From Rariglobus hedericola (GTDB taxonomy: Bacteria; Verrucomicrobiota; Verrucomicrobiia; Opitutales; Opitutaceae): 64,000 bases of DNA. The translations under genes were made by a program, and so were the position numbers. The DNA is taken from positions 930,001-994,000 of the forward strand of contig NZ_VMBG01000001.1 in the NCBI RefSeq assembly GCF_007559335.1. The letters run 5' to 3'. Within the stretch, counting starts at the first letter, position 1. Each line of letters opens with the position of its first letter. Below, in pieces: positions 7,941 to 16,372 of the stretch. A model generated the notes under the pieces. The model saw only the letters and a program-made list of their open reading frames with translations. It did no database searches and was not told the origin of the DNA.

Positions 7941-8033
7941 ATGCTTTTCCGTCTCACCGCCCGCGAACGCTACGCCCTCGGCCTCGTCGCCTTGTTGCTC
8001 GCCCTGGGCGTGTTGGGCTTGGTCATTCTTTGA
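7941..8033 (+). CDS. Small single-helix membrane protein (30 residues)
   Basis: An ATG at 7941, five bases after the exosortase stop, opens a 30-residue frame ending in TGA at 8031-8033. It encodes a short basic N-terminus (MLFRLTARERYALG) and one hydrophobic helix to the end. The start-to-stop arrangement directly between two operon genes, and a composition matching a positive-inside single-span peptide, support it as a real small gene. It resembles the N-terminal anchor seen in ComEA-like proteins without the helix-hairpin-helix part. Function is unknown. Confidence 0.5.
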   Translation: MLFRLTARERYALGLVALLLALGVLGLVIL

Positions 8034-8091
8034 ACGTATTGGCCAAGTTTTTCGTTGCCGCCCCTCCGCCGCCGCCAAGCATCTCCCGACC

Positions 8092-8976
8092 GTGGTTCCC
8101 GACGCCGATTATCGCATCAAGCTCCCAGTCTTTGAGGGGCCCCTCGATCTCCTCCTTTTTCTGATCAAGAAAAACGAGATCGATATTTACGATATTCCGA
8201 TCGTCTCGGTCACCCGCCAATACATCGACGTGCTCCATTCCCTGCGTGAACTGGACCTCGATATCGCCGGCGAATTTTTCGTGATGGCCGCCACGTTGAT
8301 GGAGATCAAGAGCCGCATGCTCCTCCCCCGCGGACAAGCCGCCGTCGATCCCAACGCCACCGAGGAGGAAATGGATCCCCGCTGGGAACTCGTCCACCAG
8401 CTCCTCCAATACAAAAAGTTCAAAGAGGCCGCCGCCAAGCTCGACGAGCTCGCCGTGTTCCAACGCGATCTGCTCGCCCGCTACGTTTCCGAGCTCCGCC
8501 TCACCGAATCCGAACGCCCGCTCAAGAGCGTTGATCGCATCGAGCTCTGGAACGCGTTCAACATCGTCCTCCGCCGTCTCGCCGAGAAACTCGTCGTCGG
8601 CCAGATCCAGGACGAACAGGTCACGGTCTCCGACAAGATGGAGGAGATTCTTGAATACATCCGCACGCGGCAGAAATTCGTCTTCACCGATCTTTTCGGC
8701 GACCAGCAGATCACCGTCCGCCTGCTCGTTGCCACGTTCATCGCCGTCCTCGAGCTCACCCGTCTCGGCAAGCTCCGCGTCCGCCAGAACGACGCGTTCA
8801 CCGACATCGAATGCAGCGCCCGCGACGACTCGCTCCCGCCGCCCGCCGCCGAGCCGGTTGAAGAAACACCGCCTCCCGTGACCGCTCCGGACGCACCGAT
8901 CGCGCCCGAAGCGACCGGCTCCAATTTCGAAAAGCCGCTTGAAACACCCGTGGAAGCAAGCACCGTAACCGAGTGA
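8092..8976 (+). CDS. scpA: Segregation and condensation protein A
   Basis: ScpA is the kleisin subunit that bridges SMC heads in bacterial condensin. The 294-residue protein shows the family start YRIKLPVFEGPLDLLLFLIKK with EIDIYDIPIVSVTRQYI following, then EFFVMAATLMEIKSRMLLP in the SMC-binding helices, and a C-terminal winged helix around residues 165-245 (VTVSDKMEEIL...FIAVLELTRLGKL). The last 45 residues are a Pro/Ala/Glu-rich disordered tail. The GTG at 8092 is chosen; the frame is open slightly further upstream. The stop overlaps the next gene's GTG by four bases. Confidence 0.95.
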   Translation: MVPDADYRIKLPVFEGPLDLLLFLIKKNEIDIYDIPIVSVTRQYIDVLHSLRELDLDIAGEFFVMAATLMEIKSRMLLPRGQAAVDPNATEEEMDPRWELVHQLLQYKKFKEAAAKLDELAVFQRDLLARYVSELRLTESERPLKSVDRIELWNAFNIVLRRLAEKLVVGQIQDEQVTVSDKMEEILEYIRTRQKFVFTDLFGDQQITVRLLVATFIAVLELTRLGKLRVRQNDAFTDIECSARDDSLPPPAAEPVEETPPPVTAPDAPIAPEATGSNFEKPLETPVEASTVTE

Positions 8977-9239
8977 GCAAACAGCCCCCCAAGTCCACTC
9001 GCAAAGCCCCGGCAAAACCCGCCGGATTGCTCGGCGTGGGTCTGGACAATGAGGACGGCCACAAGCGCATCACCAAGGGCGAACACTTTGTCCTCGTGGG
9101 CGGCTCCGAGGAAACCCACGGTCGCATGACCGAGACCACGTTGAAGACGTTTGAGGAACTTAAACGTCGCGATAAACACCTTGCTACGGTTGATGTCCGC
9201 GAGCTCGCCGAGATCATCCACAAGTCCACCCCGCGCTAA
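8973..9239 (+). CDS. Small conserved-looking protein coupled to scpA
   Basis: This 88-residue protein starts at a GTG that overlaps the scpA stop (GTGA). The N-terminal 20 residues are basic and Pro/Lys-rich; the rest (LLGVGLDNEDGHKRITKGEH, then FVLVGGSEETHGRM) is a compact mixed alpha/beta domain ending in a helix. It has no signal or membrane segment. Position suggests co-expression with chromosome segregation functions. I do not recognise the family. Confidence 0.7.
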   Translation: MSKQPPKSTRKAPAKPAGLLGVGLDNEDGHKRITKGEHFVLVGGSEETHGRMTETTLKTFEELKRRDKHLATVDVRELAEIIHKSTPR

Positions 9240-9256
9240 ACCCTTTTTTACCCATT

Positions 9257-9718
9257 ATGAACCTGAACCCCGACAGCCCGACCCCTAGCCCCGTCCCCGT
9301 GCCCCCGCCTGCGGCCCCCCACGCTCCGCTGATGCAACCGCCTGCGGCACTCCCGCCGACTTCGATTCCGTCCGCTCCTGTGCCTGCAGCCGCCGCACCC
9401 GTCGCGCCCGTCGCCGCACCTTACTCTCCGGTTCCCGGTCAGACCCCGCTTAAACTCCCCACCGCTCCCGCTGGCGGTCTGCGTGCGCCCACGCCGGTTG
9501 CGCCCGCGACCGCGCCCATGGGCCTGCGCCCCGCTGGCAGCCCTGTCCCGAGCGGTGCTCCCACCCTCAACAAACTTCCCGAGGCTCCGAAGTTCGTCTC
9601 GCCGATGCCCGTGATCGAAGAAACCGATGACTCCATCCCCGGCTTCCTGCCGATCGTTGCCGGCTTTGCCGCCGCGGTCGCCATCGCCTTCGCCGTTTTG
9701 CTTTTCCTGAAACGCTGA
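9257..9718 (+). CDS. Pro/Ala-rich tail-anchored protein
   Basis: This 153-residue protein is about 120 residues of low-complexity Pro/Ala/Val sequence followed by IEETDDSIPGFLP and a single C-terminal hydrophobic helix ending LLFLKR at the stop. The layout suggests a tail-anchored or spacer-type membrane protein with a long flexible soluble arm. It lies between the small gene 8973-9239 and trxA with gaps of 17 and 13 bp, so it is probably in the same operon. No domain is recognisable. Confidence 0.65.
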   Translation: MNLNPDSPTPSPVPVPPPAAPHAPLMQPPAALPPTSIPSAPVPAAAAPVAPVAAPYSPVPGQTPLKLPTAPAGGLRAPTPVAPATAPMGLRPAGSPVPSGAPTLNKLPEAPKFVSPMPVIEETDDSIPGFLPIVAGFAAAVAIAFAVLLFLKR

Positions 9719-9731
9719 TTCCTTTAACCAC

Positions 9732-10055
9732 ATGTCCGACAAAATCGCCCACCTGAACGCCGACACCTTCAAGACCGCCATCGCCTCGCCCGCCCCCGTC
9801 CTCGTGGACTTCTGGGCGCCGTGGTGCGGCCCCTGCAAAGCGATCGCCCCCATCCTCGCCGAGCTCGCCGACGAACTCGACGGCAAGGTGACGATCACCA
9901 AGGTCAACGTGGACGACAACGACGCCATCGCCGCCGAATACGGCGTGCGCGCCATCCCCACCATGCTCCTCTTCAAAGGCGGCGTGCTTGTGGAAACCCT
10001 CGTCGGCATGATGCCCAAGGCCACCCTCAAGGAAAAGCTCATCGCCAAGATCTGA
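9732..10055 (+). CDS. trxA: Thioredoxin
   Basis: A 107-residue standard thioredoxin. The active site is FWAPWCGPCKAI (Cys at about 33 and 36), the conserved cis-Pro lies in RAIPTMLLF, and the buried Asp is in VLVDFW. It reduces disulfides in the cytosol with electrons from thioredoxin reductase. It is the last gene of the run starting at scpA and is followed by a strong terminator. Confidence 0.96.
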   Translation: MSDKIAHLNADTFKTAIASPAPVLVDFWAPWCGPCKAIAPILAELADELDGKVTITKVNVDDNDAIAAEYGVRAIPTMLLFKGGVLVETLVGMMPKATLKEKLIAKI

Positions 10056-10080
10056 GCTCCGAGGCCCACCGCCTCTCCTT

Positions 10081-10114
10081 AAAAAACCGCTGCCTCACCG
10101 CAGCGGTTTTTTTT
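10081..10114. terminator. Rho-independent terminator after trxA
   Basis: A perfect 7-bp stem (10087-10093 CCGCTGC, 10100-10106 GCAGCGG) with loop CTCACC is followed by T8 and preceded by A6. It lies between the convergent trxA (+) and menA (-) genes and can act for both. Confidence 0.9.
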
Positions 10115-10127
10115 GGGCCTTGATTCC

Positions 10128-11033
10128 TCAGCCCCAAATCAATCCGGCCGAAAGCACCAAGGCGTAAACGGCCAGATACATACCCGTCTGCCCGAGCAGG
10201 CGGATGAGCTCCGCAGGACCCGTCGCCCGCGCCAATCGGCGTGATTGTATCCAACCAGCCACCACACACACCACGGCGCCGGTAATCACGAAGGCCGGAT
10301 GCCAGTCACCCGCGCCCACCGCCACCAAAGCCGCCAAGGCCAGCCCATGCCCCGTGATAAACTGTGCTCGGGCGAAGCGACGGCCAAAGCGCACGACGAG
10401 TGTGCGCTTGCCCGCCTTCGCATCGGTTTCCACGTCGCGATAATTGTTCACGACCAGGATATTTGCGGCCAGCGCACCGATGCCCGTGCCGATGATCCAA
10501 GCTTCCTGCGTGATCACGCCCGCCTGCACGAAGTAAGTGGCTCCCACCGCCACCAGTCCGAAGAAAATGAATACAAAAATATCGCCGAGGCCGTTGTAAC
10601 CGAGCGGATACGGACCGCCCGTGTAAGCGACTCCGCACACGACGCTGGCAACTCCGATGATCAGCAGCGGCCAACCGCCATAAGCGAGCAACGTGAGACC
10701 GGTGGCAAACGCCACGGCAAACACCGCGATCATCGCGCGCTTCATCGTCGCCGGCGCAACCAACCCCGAGGCGACGGCCCGACGCGGGCCCACGCGCTCG
10801 GCGGTGTCGGCACCCTTCACGAAATCATAATAGTCGTTGGCGAAATTGGTCCCGATCTGGATCAACAGAGCAAAGGCGAGACACACCCCTGAGGCGGGTG
10901 CCTCGAAATCCCCGTCCCGCCACGCGAGTGCCGAAGCCGCGAGCACCGGCGCGATCGCCGCCGGCAACGTGCGCGGACGTGATGCCCCCACCCAAATCGA
11001 AAGGACCGAGGGAGCGGTAGAGGCGGCCGCCAT
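10128..11033 (-). CDS. menA: 1,4-dihydroxy-2-naphthoate polyprenyltransferase (UbiA family)
   Basis: The enzyme prenylates 1,4-dihydroxy-2-naphthoate in menaquinone synthesis. The 301-residue polytopic protein has the two Asp-rich prenyl-diphosphate/Mg binding motifs of the family: NFANDYYDFVKGAD at about residue 63 and NNYRDVETDAKAGKRTLVV at about 196. The N-terminal ASRPRTLPAAIAPVL is typical of MenA rather than UbiA. A second membrane protein gene lies just upstream, with a gap of two bases, and is probably co-transcribed. Confidence 0.93.
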   Translation of the reverse strand: MAAASTAPSVLSIWVGASRPRTLPAAIAPVLAASALAWRDGDFEAPASGVCLAFALLIQIGTNFANDYYDFVKGADTAERVGPRRAVASGLVAPATMKRAMIAVFAVAFATGLTLLAYGGWPLLIIGVASVVCGVAYTGGPYPLGYNGLGDIFVFIFFGLVAVGATYFVQAGVITQEAWIIGTGIGALAANILVVNNYRDVETDAKAGKRTLVVRFGRRFARAQFITGHGLALAALVAVGAGDWHPAFVITGAVVCVVAGWIQSRRLARATGPAELIRLLGQTGMYLAVYALVLSAGLIWG

Positions 11034-11035
11034 GA

Positions 11036-11686
11036 TTATGCGCGGCGGGATTGCCGGCCCTTTTTATTCAACCGCACCAGGCGCCGTTTGGTAATCGCGC
11101 TAAACAGGACCGGCGTAATCGCCAGTGCTGCCGCGAGCAGGGCCGAACGCGTCGTCGCCTGTTGTGGCAGGATCAGGCCGAAGCACACCTGGAGTCCGGC
11201 GAAGACAAAGAGGAAAATGGCCACGCTCGGCAGCACCAGATTGATCACCCAGATGGCAACGCACGCGAACAGCGCCGCCTTCCAACCAATGATGCCGAAG
11301 CTCAGGCCGAGAATAAAAAACACCGGGGCCGACAGCGTCACCTTACCCTCGAAGCGAACGGTCTGGATGACCACGGCCACGAACAAGAGGACGCACTGGA
11401 GAATAAAAATTTCCGTGCTCACGGATTTCACCGCCTCGGGCGCGCGCTCAAAACACGCATAGGAAATGGCCAGCGAACCCGCGATGGCGCGGAGGAAATC
11501 TACCCAGTTGCGCGGCTTGCTGAACTCTTCGCGATATTTCAGCGAGACATCGCGCGTGTCATGGTCGTCACGGCTCTGTCGCGAAGGGCGCGGAAGTGAA
11601 ATCACCTTGCCGCCAAAACGGAGCCACTGGCGGGGAAGCCAGAGCAGTAACAAGGCGATGGGCAGCAGCCAATAATTGACGATCAC
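11036..11686 (-). CDS. Hypothetical integral membrane protein
   Basis: This 216-residue protein has a first hydrophobic segment (residues 1-17), a soluble basic stretch with REEFSKPRNWVDFLRAIAG, and then five further hydrophobic helices, ending in a very basic tail (KRRLVRLNKKGRQSRR). The frame ends two bases before menA begins. It carries no motif I recognise; co-transcription with menA suggests a membrane or respiratory context but nothing more specific. Confidence 0.7.
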   Translation of the reverse strand: MIVNYWLLPIALLLLWLPRQWLRFGGKVISLPRPSRQSRDDHDTRDVSLKYREEFSKPRNWVDFLRAIAGSLAISYACFERAPEAVKSVSTEIFILQCVLLFVAVVIQTVRFEGKVTLSAPVFFILGLSFGIIGWKAALFACVAIWVINLVLPSVAIFLFVFAGLQVCFGLILPQQATTRSALLAAALAITPVLFSAITKRRLVRLNKKGRQSRRA

Positions 11687-11733
11687 TTGATTTGGAAAAC
11701 GACGGGCGACTCAAGCCAGCCGGCCGATCCGTG

Positions 11734-13032
11734 TCAAAGGATCATGCCGGCGGCCACCGTCGCATTGCTGAATTCGTCGATCAAGATGAAGCTGCCGGTG
11801 TTGCGGTTGCGCTGATAAGAATCGGAAATCAGCGGCACCGCGGTGCGCAACTGGATACGACCGATGTCGTTCATACCGATCTCGAGATCACCCTCGGCCT
11901 TGTGAAGCGTATTGATGTTCACCTTGTAGCGCACGGCCTTGATGACCGACTTCGCTTCGCGCGTGGTGTGGCGGATGATGTATTTGCCGTTCGGCACGAG
12001 TTTCTTGTCGGAGAACCAGCAGATCATCGCCTCGACGTCCTGCGTGACGTGCGGCGGGTTGTTGGCCTTGGTGATGGTGTCGCCGCGGGAAACATCGATC
12101 TCGTCTTCGAGCGTCATCACGACCGACATTGGCGCGAACGCCTCCGCGATGTCGCCCGATGGACCCTGGATGGACTTGATGCGCGACGTGAGACCGGACG
12201 GCTGCGAAACGATCTCGTCGCCGACTTTGAAGACACCACCGGCCACGCGTCCCGCGAAACCGCGGAAATCATGGTGCTCGTCGGTATTGGGACGGATCAC
12301 GGTCTGCACCGGAAAACGCGCGTCGATGTGGTTCACGTCGCTACCGATGTAAACGGTCTCCAGCGTGTAGAGCAGCGCACTGCCCTGATACCACGGCATC
12401 TTCGCCGAACGATCGACCACGTTGTCGCCGTGCAGCGCGGAGATCGGGATGAACTTGATGTCAGGGATCTCCAGGCGGGAGGCAAACTCGCTGTAGGACG
12501 CGACGATCTCGTTGAAGCGTGCCTCGGAATAATCGACGAGGTCCATCTTGTTCACGCACACCACGACGTGCGGAATGCGCAGCAGTGAAGCGATGAACGA
12601 GTGGCGGCAGGTCTGCTCGATCACGCCCTTGCGCGCATCGATCAGGATGATGGCGAGGTTGGCCGTGGAGGCGCCGGTCACCATGTTGCGCGTGTATTGG
12701 ATGTGGCCGGGTGTGTCGGCCACGATGAACTTGCGGCGCGGCGTGGCGAAGTAGCGATAAGCGACGTCGATGGTGATGCCCTGCTCGCGCTCGGCGCGGA
12801 GACCATCGGTAAGGAGCGAGAGATTCAAATGCTCCTCGCCGCGCTGCTCGGTGGCGCGCTCGATGGCGTCGAGTTGGTCTTCGAAGATCGACTTGGAGTC
12901 GTAGAGAAGACGACCGATGAGCGTGGATTTGCCATCATCCACGCTGCCCGCCGTGGTGAAACGGAGCAGGTCCATGGCGAGGTAATGCTGGTCGGTGTGC
13001 TGGTGGGCGGGAGCGGGCGTGGAGGCGGTCAT
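11734..13032 (-). CDS. cysN: Sulfate adenylyltransferase, large (GTPase) subunit
   Basis: CysN couples GTP hydrolysis to APS formation by CysD. The 432-residue protein has the translational-GTPase motifs: GSVDDGKSTLIGRLL (P-loop), DTPGHIQYTRNM (G3) and VCVNKMDLVD (G4), followed by two beta-barrel domains. No APS kinase domain is fused; that activity is encoded separately at 14002. It follows cysD with a 58-bp gap. Confidence 0.95.
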   Translation of the reverse strand: MTASTPAPAHQHTDQHYLAMDLLRFTTAGSVDDGKSTLIGRLLYDSKSIFEDQLDAIERATEQRGEEHLNLSLLTDGLRAEREQGITIDVAYRYFATPRRKFIVADTPGHIQYTRNMVTGASTANLAIILIDARKGVIEQTCRHSFIASLLRIPHVVVCVNKMDLVDYSEARFNEIVASYSEFASRLEIPDIKFIPISALHGDNVVDRSAKMPWYQGSALLYTLETVYIGSDVNHIDARFPVQTVIRPNTDEHHDFRGFAGRVAGGVFKVGDEIVSQPSGLTSRIKSIQGPSGDIAEAFAPMSVVMTLEDEIDVSRGDTITKANNPPHVTQDVEAMICWFSDKKLVPNGKYIIRHTTREAKSVIKAVRYKVNINTLHKAEGDLEIGMNDIGRIQLRTAVPLISDSYQRNRNTGSFILIDEFSNATVAAGMIL

Positions 13033-13090
13033 TCTCTGGAAATTGATTTCGATTTTTTTAGGTCAAAGGCGCGCAGGCGCGAAACGCTGC

Positions 13091-13996
13091 TTAGAAATAA
13101 CCCGCCTTCTTGCGGTCTTCCATGGCGGTTTCGGAGCGCTTGTCGTCGGCACGGGTGCCGCGTTCGGTCTGTCGCGCGGAGGCGACTTCCTGGATGATCG
13201 CGCCGAGATCGGCGGCGTCGGACTCGACGGCACCGGTGCAGGTGCTGTCACCGACGGTGCGGTAACGCACAGTGCGGGTCTCATACTTCTCGCCTTCGAG
13301 GAGCGTGATGAAAGGCGATTTGGAAAGGAGCACGCCGTTGCGATTCACAATTTCGCGCTGGTGCGTGAAGTAGATCGACGGGATGTCGAGCTTCTCGCGG
13401 GCGATGTATTGCCACACATCCATCTCGGTCCAGTTGGAGAGCGGGAACACGCGGAAATGTTCGCCCACGTTTTTGCGTCCGTTGAACAGATTCCAGAGCT
13501 CGGGGCGCTGGTTCTTCGGATCCCACTGGCCGAACTCGTCGCGGTGCGAAAAGAAACGCTCCTTGGCGCGGGCCTTTTCCTCGTCGCGGCGGGCGCCACC
13601 GAGGCAGGCGTCATAACGAAACTCTTCGATGGTATCGAGCAGCGTGATGGTCTGAAGACCGTTGCGAGACGGGTTGGGCCCCTTCTCTTCCTGGGCGCGA
13701 CCGGCCTTGATGGAGTCTTCCACGTAGCGAACGACCAGGCGGCTGCCGGTATCCTTGGCGAGCCAGTCGCGGAACGTGATCGTCTCCTCGAAATTGTGAC
13801 CGGTGTCGATGTGGACGAGCGGGAACGGAATCTTGGCGGGAGCGAAGGCCTTTTGTGCGAGGCGCACCATGACGATCGAATCCTTGCCGCCCGAGAAAAG
13901 CAGCGCGGGTTTCTCGAACTGCGCGGCGACTTCGCGCATGATGAAGATGGCCTCGTGTTCGAGTTGGGCGAGATGCGTGAGGTTGTAGGAACTCAT
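13091..13996 (-). CDS. cysD: Sulfate adenylyltransferase, small subunit
   Basis: CysD makes adenylylsulfate from ATP and sulfate. The 301-residue protein contains the PP-loop SGGKDSIVMVRLA at about residue 35 and the family segments PLVHIDTGHNFEETI and SNWTEMDVWQYIAREKL. The C-terminus (TVRYRTVGDSTCTGAVESDA) is standard. It lies between cysC and cysN in one operon. Confidence 0.96.
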   Translation of the reverse strand: MSSYNLTHLAQLEHEAIFIMREVAAQFEKPALLFSGGKDSIVMVRLAQKAFAPAKIPFPLVHIDTGHNFEETITFRDWLAKDTGSRLVVRYVEDSIKAGRAQEEKGPNPSRNGLQTITLLDTIEEFRYDACLGGARRDEEKARAKERFFSHRDEFGQWDPKNQRPELWNLFNGRKNVGEHFRVFPLSNWTEMDVWQYIAREKLDIPSIYFTHQREIVNRNGVLLSKSPFITLLEGEKYETRTVRYRTVGDSTCTGAVESDAADLGAIIQEVASARQTERGTRADDKRSETAMEDRKKAGYF

Positions 13997-14001
13997 TACG
14001 A

Positions 14002-14622
14002 TTATTGGAAAGTGATGCGCGGAACGACCGCGGCGTGAAGTTGCGCCAGCGAGGCCTCGGCCGGACCGGCTTCGGTGTCGATCACGAGTGCGTCGACGTC
14101 CTCGGCGGACGCAGGCTCGAAGGAAGAATCCTTGCCCGTGAACTGCTGGACGCCACCGGCGCGGGCCTTGGCATAGAGCCCCTTGGGATCGCGCACGGCG
14201 CAGGTTTCAAAGGATGCGGCCACGTAAACTTCAAGGAAGTCGTCCGCACCGACGATCGAGCGCGCGAGCTGACGATGGGCGCGCAACGGCGTGATAAACG
14301 CCGCGATGACCACGACGCCGGCCTGCACGAAGAGCTTGGCCACTTCCGCGATACGGCGGATGTTTTCGGCGCGATCGGCATCGGTAAACCCGAGATCACG
14401 GTTCAGACCGACGCGGACGTTATCGCCGTCGAGCAGATGCGTCACCCGACCCTCGGCATGAAGTTGGCGCTCCAAGGAAATCGCCAAAGTGCTCTTCCCC
14501 GAGCCGGACAATCCATAGAGCCAGATCACCCGCCCACGCTGTTTCAGTTTAGCTTCTTTATCAGCCCGGCCCAGAACGCGGTCAAAAATGGGATAGAGGT
14601 TGTCGGGCGTAGAAGCGGCCAT
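14002..14622 (-). CDS. cysC: Adenylylsulfate (APS) kinase
   Basis: CysC phosphorylates APS to PAPS. The 206-residue protein has the P-loop [11 protein letters not shown] at about residue 35, [42 protein letters not shown] and [12 protein letters not shown] segments typical of the family. It is the first gene of the minus-strand cluster cysC-cysD-cysN. No PAPS or sulfite reductase gene is in the window. Confidence 0.95.
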   Translation of the reverse strand: MAASTPDNLYPIFDRVLGRADKEAKLKQRGRVIWLYGLSGSGKSTLAISLERQLHAEGRVTHLLDGDNVRVGLNRDLGFTDADRAENIRRIAEVAKLFVQAGVVVIAAFITPLRAHRQLARSIVGADDFLEVYVAASFETCAVRDPKGLYAKARAGGVQQFTGKDSSFEPASAEDVDALVIDTEAGPAEASLAQLHAAVVPRITFQ

Positions 14623-14697
14623 GAAGTTTAGTAAACTGATGACCTTTCAGAGGTAATCTTTTCCGTGCAAGATAAAATTCCCTGAACCCAATTCAAA

Positions 14698-15522
14698 CTA
14701 TGGTTTAAAATACTCTGCATCAGGAACATTCAATTCCTGCTCCAATTCACGAATTCTTTCCAACACTACCGGAGCCATGGCGGAATCGACCTGGAATTCG
14801 GTGATGCCTTTGGCCGGATCCGCCTTTTTCGGCAGTTTGGGATAGAGCTCCTTAAGCCAGGCATAGGCTTCGGCCTGCCGGCCCAATTTGCGCAGAAGCT
14901 CGGGATAAATGCGCGCCGCATAATAAGGTGCGTTCGCTTGCAAGGACGCCTTCCGGTAAGCCTCGGCGGCGGATGCGGTGTCCTTGAGGCGGTTCAGATA
15001 AACGTTGGCGATCTCCACATACAGCAGCGCGGAATCCGGATGATGCCCAAAGGCTTCATTGAGGTATTTCAAGGCCACCGCGGATTGCTGTTCATCGATC
15101 TGGCGTTGGCGGGTCTGCGGAACCTTGTCGTAACCACCCTCGGCGCTGATGCGCCAGTTGGGCATGTCATAAGCGATCATGCGTGAACCGTTTTGCCAGA
15201 AATACAGCGGCCGCGGATCAATCGCCGTGACCAGCTTGATGAAGGTCTGCGTGGCCGGCAGATCGTTATCCTCCCAAACGGAGTTCGTCTTGATCCAAAA
15301 GAAATCCGCCACGATGGCGCGGAAGCCGCCGAGCAGACCGACCGTGACGCCCTGCCCCAGCGCGCCCTGCAACGAATCCAGTTTCAACGCGGGTTGCTTG
15401 CTGCGCACGAATTCCCACGCCGGTTGCTCAAACGGACGCACCGCGATTCCGGCGACGGTCAGCACGACCACCACCAACAGCCCGGCCCACAACGGACGAA
15501 AAGCGGCGAGGTTAGATTTCAC
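14698..15522 (-). CDS. Membrane-anchored TPR protein of an ABC transporter operon
   Basis: The preferred GTG start at 15522 gives about 274 residues and overlaps the permease stop by 11 bases; a longer start at 15555 would overlap more. One N-terminal hydrophobic helix is followed by GFRAIVADFFWIKTNSVWE and a series of TPR-like helices (SALLYVEIANVYLNRLKDTA, SAAEAYRKASLQ). A TPR partner exposed outside the membrane suggests interaction with the exported substrate or the transporter. Function is inferred from the operon only. Confidence 0.75.
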   Translation of the reverse strand: MKSNLAAFRPLWAGLLVVVVLTVAGIAVRPFEQPAWEFVRSKQPALKLDSLQGALGQGVTVGLLGGFRAIVADFFWIKTNSVWEDNDLPATQTFIKLVTAIDPRPLYFWQNGSRMIAYDMPNWRISAEGGYDKVPQTRQRQIDEQQSAVALKYLNEAFGHHPDSALLYVEIANVYLNRLKDTASAAEAYRKASLQANAPYYAARIYPELLRKLGRQAEAYAWLKELYPKLPKKADPAKGITEFQVDSAMAPVVLERIRELEQELNVPDAEYFKP

Positions 15523-16372
15523 GATTACGGAAGCTGTAAACCGCGAGACCGCCAATCACCGCGATGTAGATGAACGCATAGCCGGCCACGCGAAGAAACA
15601 CCTGCGTATCGATGCCTTGGCCGATGCCGATCTGGTCGGTCAGATTGAACACTTGGAAGTTCGGGAAAACGTAACCCAACAACTGCACCAGCAAGCGCAG
15701 CGGCAGCGCGGCGACCTGGCCGTAGGCATCACGAGCGAGATATTGCAGATGACAGATCACCAGCACGAAGAAACCCATGACCACCGTGTAGAGATTGGTA
15801 TTCGAAAAACTGGCGATGAGCAGCGTGATCGCCGCCAGCACGCCAAACTTCAACCACTGCAAGATACCCATCAAAACGAGGTCACCGTAATGAATGATTC
15901 GCCCGCCTTCAAACGCATCGGGATTCGCGTTCATCAACGTCGTCTCGCGATGATACAACAGCCCGAGCAGCAAGAGAGTCGTCAGTGCGCAAAACACACC
16001 TACGACCGCGAACACACCTAGGAATTTCCCAAAGATAAACTCCGTGCGCCAGATCGGCTTCGCCAGAATGGTGAGCGCAGTGCGATTCTCGATCTCGCTA
16101 AAAAACAACTGCGCCGTCGCGGCAATGGTCAGCGTCGAGCCGAAGAACACCATCGCGCCGAAACCGAAATCGGAGATGAACTTCAACTCGGACGAACCGA
16201 AGTTGAACTCGCGGAAAAGCTGCGCGCTGGCTACCAAGGCGACCGCGAGGAGCAGCAGGAAGTTGAACAGCTTCTGGCGCACGGCCTCGAGGAAGGTGTT
16301 ACCCGCCACGATGCCGAGACGGCCCAGTGAAAACGGAACTGTGCGTCCGGTGGATACAGTTGTGACGCTCAT
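15512..16372 (-). CDS. ABC-2 type transporter permease
   Basis: This 286-residue protein has six hydrophobic segments and the ABC-2 family layout: an N-terminal helix after LGIVAGNTFLEAVRQKLFNF, a cytosolic loop EIENRTALTILAKPIWRTEFIFGK and four or more helices downstream. It overlaps the upstream ATPase gene by four bases and the downstream TPR gene, so the three form one unit. The exported substrate is unknown. Confidence 0.88.
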   Translation of the reverse strand: MSVTTVSTGRTVPFSLGRLGIVAGNTFLEAVRQKLFNFLLLLAVALVASAQLFREFNFGSSELKFISDFGFGAMVFFGSTLTIAATAQLFFSEIENRTALTILAKPIWRTEFIFGKFLGVFAVVGVFCALTTLLLLGLLYHRETTLMNANPDAFEGGRIIHYGDLVLMGILQWLKFGVLAAITLLIASFSNTNLYTVVMGFFVLVICHLQYLARDAYGQVAALPLRLLVQLLGYVFPNFQVFNLTDQIGIGQGIDTQVFLRVAGYAFIYIAVIGGLAVYSFRNREI

